Assembly (NCBI RefSeq): GCF_023343835.1
Contig: NC_064447.1
Coordinates: 10,932,501-10,996,500 of the forward strand
Source: Lagopus muta
Taxonomy: Eukaryota; Chordata; Aves; Galliformes; Phasianidae
Direction: 5' to 3'
DNA length: 64,000 nt
Position 1 is the first letter of the stretch, and each line of letters starts with the position of its first letter. Position numbers and translations under genes: made by a program. Below, piece by piece: positions 56,151 to 64,000 of the stretch. The notes under the pieces are model-generated. The model did not search any database, was not told the DNA's origin, and saw only the letters and a program-made list of their open reading frames with translations.

Positions 56151-59100
56151 TGCCACTTAGTCTGAAGATGACTGCTAGGAAGCAAATGGTGGTTGAATCT
56201 TTCTGCTTTTTTGTAAAGGCATCTTTTTTCCTTTTTCCTTGTTTATTGGCACGGTGTTTGTATGAGAAATGCACTGAAAGTATTTTACTTACGTGAACGT
56301 ATTAGAAACTGTCATCCAGCTCCTGCAGAGTGGTGTCAGTCCTGTCCCAATGCAAATTGCAATGAAGTAACACGTTCTGCTCAGGGATGAAAAAACAAAC
56401 CGACACCTGCAACTGCACGTAACTTGGATGATGGATTAAAATGGCTGCGGCCTCAAACGCGCTCATCTCTCCTTGTACCTCCATAAGTATGAGCTGAGCT
56501 CCTTTTGGAGCTTTCCCCACTGCTGGTGATGCAGCAGCCAAGGGTGTTTGTGGCCTTGTCTCTCTGCAGTCCTGGGCAAAGTAAGGTAGAACTTGTCACT
56601 CTGTGGTCTCTTTGCGTTGGCGCTGTCAGCAGGGCAGCGCAGCCGTGTCAGATGTCTCAAAACAGGGATGGGAATAATGAAATGGCATTGTGAGTGCTTG
56701 GGAGTCTGCTCGGGATCTTCTGGGTCAGGGAGGAATGGTCCAAAGTCAAAGGGGCCTTTGTGGAGCATGGCCCTTTTTTTAGCTGCTGTCCTCCTCTGAA
56801 ACCTTTGTTTGCTGCTGCACCCGCTGCTCCCTGGGGGAAGTTCCAAAGGGTTTATCAACTCCAAAGCTTACAGGCTTCTTCCTCATACTGTTCTATCACC
56901 CAGAAGTACACGTGAAAACTGCAGTCTCATTGTGCTGGATCTCAGAGATACTCTTGTTCCAGGTAACTTGTGTGTGGAATTGGGAAGGTTGTGGAGAAGT
57001 GGCCTAAGAGTGCAGTTTTCCTAGCAGAAAACCTCGCCGTTGTGTTCTGACTTCACCAGTACGGCTTTTTCATCAGCCTCGCAGCAGAGGTGCTCACAGC
57101 AGTCTGGCTTCTGGTGCCGGAGAGGAGCTGAGAAAAGATGGGGAAGGAAAAAGCATTCGTTCAAATGTTACAGATTGCTTCGGAGTGGGAGCAGGAAGGG
57201 GAGAGGACCTCGTGTGGAAGTTCAGCCCAGGGAAATGAGTAGGTGACAAAAGCAGTTCATTTAGCAGGGGAGCCGCAGTTGGCATCGCAGGAGAGCGCAG
57301 TCATCCCTCAGTTTAAAAGGGCATTCCTCCTTGGCAGTTTGTTATTGTATGTGTGGAGGTCTTAAACCGAGGGCGAGAGGAAGGAGAGCTCGGTGTCAGA
57401 AATGCCGAGGAGGAATGAGGAAGGTGATGAGGAGGTGGCCGGTTTGTGTGAGGTGAGCGCATTCACAGGCAGTGTTTGATGGCTGTAGGAAGCGTTGTGC
57501 TTAGCAGAGGCAAAGGGCACAGAGGTGGTTTCATTTCCCTGTCCTCAGAGCAGCTTAGGGAAGTCCCATCTGCAAAGTGCTTGTAAATGGCCGGCTTGGG
57601 CTCGTTTTGCAGCCATTCACTGGTAATTTAAGGAAAGCATGAAAGGATACAATGGCTTCAAGTACCAAGTAAAATGCTACTTTCTTTAAAAGCAATACGC
57701 TTCAGCTTGTTATGAAGGCATACGTTAGGAAGTGTCACAAACGCTTCCCTTTCATGACTAATGTAGTATTGATCGAGTCAGCAGAGTTAACCGACTGATC
57801 AATAGCAGCGCTAATATCGGCCACCCAGACAGTTTTACGTCCTGCGCTCAGAAACAATGCCTGTCTGTGCAGGGATCTCTATACCAAAAAGTAGCGAATA
57901 CCTGGTGGGCTGTTTGTCGTTTGATGTTTTTACGTTAGAAACTGAGTCCTGGCTGCAGTCTGATGGTGCGAGAGGCGGCTAGGCTGGCCGGCCGGCCATT
58001 TTAGTCTGCCCTCACATTTGTGGCTGCTCGGGGGCTCGTTGATGGGAATGGCATGGAGCAAGGGAAACTTCATATAAAAATGTAAAAAAATCTCGCTTTC
58101 GTGGGGAGAGCAGCCTCTGCAACGGGCAGCTGGCGTCCTGCAGCCGCTGGGGTGGGAACACAGCAGACGGGTGGGCTGCGAGCCGCTGCCTTTGTCCCTC
58201 CCAGTGCGCCCAGGCCGTGCCAGCACCATTGTCCCGATGGAGGCAAATTGTCTCCAAAACGTTCCCTCAGGCAGCGAAAGTAGAAACAATAACTACTTTA
58301 TTCCCAACTCGAAACTTCCCTTTCTCAAACCGGGCGCCTTGCTATGAAGGAACGTAATTTGGAATGTTGTCGTGGAGCTGCTTAATGATTTCTTATTTAA
58401 TTCCTTACGGCGTTCTCACCCTCTTCCCTAAAAGGCTTTGTCGCGTTGTAACGTTCTGTAGCATTACGCCGTGCTGTCAAACGGAGCCTGCCATCTCGCA
58501 GCGAGGAGCTGAGCATCGCGCCGGGCTGCTGGCTGCTGCTCCCGAGCCCAGGGCAGCCGCCGGTGCCCTGCAGGTAGAGGAGGGGCTGCGCTGCCCCCGG
58601 TTCCTGCTGCCGGCCCTGGCGCTGTGTGTGCTGGAGGTTTGTCTGGATCGCCGCCCGACTTTAAGCAAGTCCAGTTGACATGTTTAAAGTTGGATTAGTC
58701 TGGTTAGATTACTTGCTGCTATTTATGGTCCCAGACTTAAATACTCGCTCGGCTGCCCTGTTCGTTTGGTTGAAATAGCGTGATAGGGGAGATTGGTGTG
58801 AAAAGATAAGGTTAGATCAGAATGTTTGTGAAGCTGAGGTGTGTATGCTTCAGAGGAACCCGTTTAAGGTTTGAGTGCAGGGAATATTAAAGAAGGTTTT
58901 AAAAAAAGAGGCTGCTCTCTGTGCCAGTGTTTTCTGTGGGTGAGCAGGGAGACCTTTTGATGGTTTTTTCCATCTCCCAAACCGATACAAATGGGACTGT
59001 GAAAAGGACCAGATTCTGCAATATCACGGAAAGCTTTTATCTGTATTACTGCCTTGATAATTTGCATTTGGGAGCCAAACACTGATGCTGATTTATGCTC

Positions 59101-62100
59101 TCAAAGTGAAACAAAGCTGTATTGCCACGATATGAAAACGCTTTGTTCTTTCCTGCACCGTGAGTTGGTTTGGGTGGGCAACCAGGAGTTGGTTTGGGAA
59201 TGAGTCAGTGAGATGTGAAGTCTCAGGATGTTTGCAGACCCACTGTGTCCTTTCTCCTGCTGTGACCTGTTTCACCATCATGGTACGTGCTGAGGACTCA
59301 AGCGCAGCCCTCACTGCTCCGGCCAACAGCAGGGCATCAGTGATGAGAGCAGCACTACAGCTGATTGACTGCCAGCAGTTTTACCTCAATTCCATCTCCC
59401 CTTCCTTAGCATGCACATTAGAAAGCCTGCAGTTGGCCATGCAGCTGGTTAATGCAAGCACTCGTGTTACTGCTGGTCACGGGGAAGTTGTGCTGCTTTC
59501 AGATAATGATGTTTCAGGTGCTTACAGATGAGTTCCTGCAGGCACTGCTGCAGTAACTTAAGATGTTATCTCCTTGCTTGTCTGCTGACCCCCCTTTGCC
59601 AGGAATTTGTCACTCACTGCAGGGAACTGGTGGAGGAAAACCCGGAGATGAATTATGAGCACATCTGTGCAACTTCAGCTGCTGAAATTGAGTCTTTATC
59701 AAGAGTTTAAACGGAGAGGCTGGGCTTTGAGAAGCTGGGGTATGAGCGTGTTTGTCTTCTGTTGGGAGGGGGTGAGTTTGGAAAAGAAAAACAGAAGAAA
59801 GAGAGCAGTGAGCCCTGCAGCAGGCTTTGCTGGAGGTATTTATTGGTATATATCCATTTGTAAATGATTTATCTAAGTATTTGTGATGGCAGGAGGAACC
59901 TGCCTGTTGGTTGGCAAAAGGTGAGCCAGTGGGTGACAGGTTAAGATGTTACGCTGCTTATAAACATTGTTGCACGTCCCTTGGAAAGGAATGGTGCCGT
60001 TTTTGAAGGGGATCCCAGGCATGTTCCTCTCCCATTGCCATCCGTCATCCTTGTGGAAGCTGTAAAGTGCAAGGAGAGGATGGTGGGAAAGTGTTGGAAG
60101 TTTTTCTTTCGATCAGTCTCATGAACTGGCAACTACACTGGGAATATCAGGGGATCCTGGAGCTGGGTGATAAATGTGACGATGCTCTAGTTGAATTGGC
60201 AGAATAAGCTCGCATGCTGTTTGAGAAAGAATCTCTCCACGGGGCTGTAATAGCTTGATGCCTTCCTCTTCACTAAGTCATTTTTGTCAAGTGAAAGGCC
60301 AAAATTCAAACTGGCTTGTTGTCAAGGACACTAAGCACAGCAGGCAGAAATCCCCAAGGCTACCCAGTTCATGGCGCAGAGAGGCAGAGCCGGCAGAGCA
60401 CCATTTGCTCACTCTCCCCTCCCCCATGAAAAATCCTTTATTATTTTTTTTTTTCCCCTTTTTTTTTTTGCAGGATATGGACACTGTTATGCATACTAAT
60501 AGAACGCAATGGCGAGTATTTAAATGGGGAGTTTGTTCATCTCTCTGGGGGTGAAACAATGTTGGATTGTTGGGGAGCTGCGTTGTGGTGACCGCGCCGC
60601 TCGCCCCGCCGGCTGTGCGCACCTCCTGCAGCTGCACCTTGCCTCTGTGCACCTCGCTCCGGGAGGCTCCTAATCTCAAACTGTGCCATTAAAGCTGTAA
60701 GAAATGCTGGGAAGCCCTGGGGAATCAGGTGTGCCTTACAGCTTTCTGTTTCGTGCTTTGTTTCCTTATTGTCACTTCAGAATACGCAGCTACGTGTTGG
60801 GCGGCGTTAAACCACGTGATTCCCTACTGGTGTTGGTGACCACAGGGATGCTTCAGGAAGGAGCGTTCAGGTTCAGGTTTAGCCATGATTGTTATTTCCT
60901 TTCAAACAGTAGATGCTTCTTTCCCAGGAGGTCAAGAGGAAGCCCCACATGAAGCTGATGAGGTGGCTCTATTGCAGAGATGCCCTGACGTTTCTGATCT
61001 TGCAGTCATCTTCACTTCTGCATTAACTCCTAGTGGATAGTGATATTTTTGAAGAAGTTGCAGTTCTTTTCCTTCAAGTTGATGAAGTCTGCCTCAGTAC
61101 ATTTTAGTATTTGGAAGAAAATAGCATTTCTTAATGAGTGAATTAGAAGGAATAGCATTTTCTTTGTCCTTTCTATATGTTTGCGTTTCAGCCTTCCATA
61201 AAAATCTGCTTATTTCCTCTAATCATTGGACTACAATAAAATACATCTCTTCTTATCAATTCAAAGTTTCCCTTTCTTGTTTATTTTGCAAAATTAAATT
61301 TGGGTGTGTTAAAGAAAACCAGTTCTTCTAATTAACCTCCTTCATTTCCAAGACACTCCATCAAAAGCTCTCCATTGTGATTTTTCTCTTCAAAAGCCAG
61401 AAGTCCTTTAAGACAGTTGTCTTTCCCTTTATTTTGACTTGAAGACAACTGCTAGCATCACTCTGATCGCATTTCCTCCAGCCCCAACTGCAGGCAGTGT
61501 CGCAACTCCAGCATGGGATGGACCTCAGTGCCTCGATCTGTGTGCTCAGTGGATGCATCCTTTAAATGTGTGTGCTCCATTTAGTGCAGAGCATGAACAG
61601 TCAGAAAAGTCACTGACTGTATGGGTAGTGCTGTTGCTTGTTTGTTTTTTTGCTTATACTAAGTGCAGTATTAAGAAGAGTGGAGTTTCAATCTGATTTT
61701 GCAGTGGTTGATATACTTCCAGTGGACGCTTTGTTCTTTATTCTTGCAGCTGATGTGTTTGGGGTTTTCCCATGTATTTTTGTAAAAGTGTGGGAACTTG
61801 GATTTAAACTGAGGAGCAAAAGGCATAGATATTGTACTGAGCAAGTGTGAGCCTGGTGAATGGATACGGCGTTGTGGAACGAGGCTTCTTGGAACTTCTA
61901 GCATGAGTGGCAGAGAAGCCATCAGAATTGGGAATCTCAGAGTTGAGCAGCTCAGTGTAAGCTGGAGGTGTGCTGTCAGCCTTTGAAAGAAGAACTTGGC
62001 CGATATCTTGAGATGATATTTACCTCCATATTATTATAACAGTAGAAATTACAGGCAGTTTCTTTTACAGCTTTCTTAAAAGTAACTGCAGAGAGGAACG

Positions 62101-64000
62101 TGTCAAGGTGTGATGAGCACCTTGCATCTCGTATGTGTGTAAATACCCTGTTAGCAGCAGGTCAGAGGGAACAGAAACGGTTTGGTGGCCAAACCAAACC
62201 AAAAAGCCTGCAGTGCTGGGGATTTTGAAAATCTGACTTTCAGAAAACCGATTTTTCATCTCTTCTCTTTTTTATATGGCCAGTTCTAATGCTGTAGGGG
62301 CTGTGATGTGTTTAACCAATTCCTGAAATATTTTGAGCAGAGAGGAAAATTGTCCATTTGTGTTCCCACCATCGTACAGATGAGCACTGAAGCACGCTGT
62401 GGTTCAGCTGCAGGAGGATCCATGGAGCTGGCAGGGAGCAGAGGGGTCTGAGGCACAAAAGGTGCGACTGCAAAGCGTCATGGCTTTGCTCAGCTTGGTG
62501 CTCGTGTGATGCAACCAAGGTAAATTTGGTTTTAACAGGGTGCTCGCAATTCATCACAGACCGTAACGTTCATCTTTCCAATGTTTTTAGGGGACAGAAC
62601 GCTAACAGACTTTTTTCCCAATGCATATCAATGAGAAGCAGCTGTTACAGGTCATTAGCACAGTGCAGGTAGGCAGCCGGCCCTGACTGCTGCACAGCGA
62701 GCACAGAGCATCACAGCAGTGCTGCTGCCACCAGCTGCCTTAGCAGTGCTTTTCCCTGGGCCAGGACAAGGCTCAGACAGACAAAAGGAACGTGTACATG
62801 GGTGTTCTGCATGTGTCACGTTCTTCAGTCTAAAATTAACTACCTTCTCGGAATTAGACAAGTCTGTTTGCTAACAGAATAAATAATTCTTCTGTGCAAT
62901 CCAACAGCGTGGCTTCAGCTCGGGCACAAGTGATCTTTTTGCTGCCGTTCAATCACAGAGGTAATTTGACTTGTCTGCAAATACTGTTTTGATAAACTTC
63001 CATAGGAATTAGCGCAGCGCCCATCAAATGGGGTTTATAAAAAGTTGCTTGGGAAAATGTGCCGTAAGTAGTCTGCAATTCGAGGCATTTCCTTCGCGGG
63101 ATGCTTATCAAGTCTGCGTGTGCTACTTCCAAACTGAACTAGGGCATAGATGAGAGCTATTTTTGATGGAAGGGGGGAGAAAAGGAAATAAAGCTGAGCT
63201 GAGAAATAGTAGCGGCTTTCCCTTTTTTTTCTGATCGTCGCCTCGGGATGTAAATCGTACACATGTGCAGAGGGAAAACAGACTTTGAAACAGCAGAAGG
63301 AATCAGAGTAATCTGCGATGCTCGAGATGATGCTGGCAGCGTAAACGTGACTGAAATAGTCATCGTAGAGCTGGTGGGTAAATATGTTAGAAGCCTTGGG
63401 ATAAAGTGGCTTCTCTCACATAGCCGCTATAGCAAGGAAAACCAAAACGCCCTGTTTGTTCCTGGGCTGCTTCTGTGCTGCAGAGCAGCTGCCGGTTGTT
63501 CAGACAGCCGTGCTTCCAGATGCCTCTGTGGAGCTGTAAAGCTCTTCTTTTTTTTCTTTTATTTAATGATAGCAGCAAAGAATCGTAGCATAGATGAAAA
63601 TAGATGAAAAGGACGCAGGAAAAATTTCTGTGGGGATTTCTTCTGGATGAGAAGGCTGATACTGCTCTGTTTCCTAAGCGGTTGGTGGTTCCTTAATTCA
63701 GCAGTGAAACCTGGCACGCCGAGCTGCCCGTGCATCTCAGAGCCAGGGCACTGCTGCCTCCTCCATCAGGCTGATGAATGAAATGAAGGGACAAGCTTAA
63801 GCTTCTTTCCATCCTGGAAGAGGTATAACGAGGCTGCAGAGGGCATCGCACCTGCCAGTGTCCTCTAAATGAGTTTTGGTACTTTATTTGAAGATCTGGA
63901 GGGAGTCAGCAGGAGTGGGAGAGCAGCTTTGGGGTGGGACAGGAGGGACGTGTGTGTATCCAATCCACCACTTTTCTCCAGTAAGTTTATCTTCATTCAT

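Larger units (their letters stand above)
54209..64000 (+). other. SMURF1: SMURF1 intron 1 (partial, at least 9.8 kb)
   Basis: No following C2-domain exon was found up to the window end, so intron 1 exceeds 9.8 kb; long first introns are usual for this gene. Apart from a 17-bp tandem repeat, a CR1 tail and short homopolymers the intron looks unique. No nested gene was recognised on either strand. Confidence 0.85.

Noticed and set aside
59160-59531. 123-codon plus-strand frame in SMURF1 intron 1
   Set aside because: No resemblance to the C2-domain exon expected next in SMURF1, no matching splice phase, and no other family recognised.

Overview
The window is vertebrate nuclear DNA, almost certainly from a bird and probably a galliform such as chicken. 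The evidence is spliced genes with GT-AG introns, CpG-island promoters, several 5'-truncated CR1 retroposon tails, compact introns and a gene order that matches a known vertebrate block. No bacterial, phage, CRISPR, tRNA or rRNA feature was seen.

Layout, left to right. (1) About 0.1-14.1 kb, minus strand: ARPC1A (WD40 subunit of the Arp2/3 complex). All coding exons except the last are present, with a CpG-island promoter at about 13.8-14.5 kb. (2) About 18.0-34.5 kb, minus strand: a ladder of decayed exons of a sarcomeric myosin heavy chain, running from the IQ/neck exon through the S2 hinge and light-meromyosin rod, in the correct order. They contain nonsense codons, frameshifts and broken splice donors. 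Position (between ARPC1A and KPNA7), strand and MYH16-type residues identify a lost MYH16, the jaw-muscle 'superfast' myosin. No motor-domain exon could be recognised. (3) About 34.5-44.7 kb: no gene recognised; CR1 fragments, a long AGGGA pentanucleotide array and pyrimidine tracts. (4) 44.8-52.0 kb, plus strand: KPNA7 (importin alpha-8), complete, ten coding exons, 516 residues. (5) 53.8 kb to the end, plus strand: the CpG-island promoter, first coding exon and at least 9.8 kb of intron 1 of SMURF1 (HECT E3 ubiquitin ligase).

The order ARPC1A - MYH16 - KPNA7 - SMURF1, with these relative strands, is the one I recall from human 7q22. The three live genes have unrelated jobs (actin nucleation, nuclear import in oocyte and early embryo, ubiquitin ligation), so they are linked by history and not by a shared pathway. 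The most notable content is the pseudogene: an exon-by-exon record of a bird losing MYH16, a gene lost independently in humans. Homology calls rest on reading translations by eye against remembered families; no search was run.
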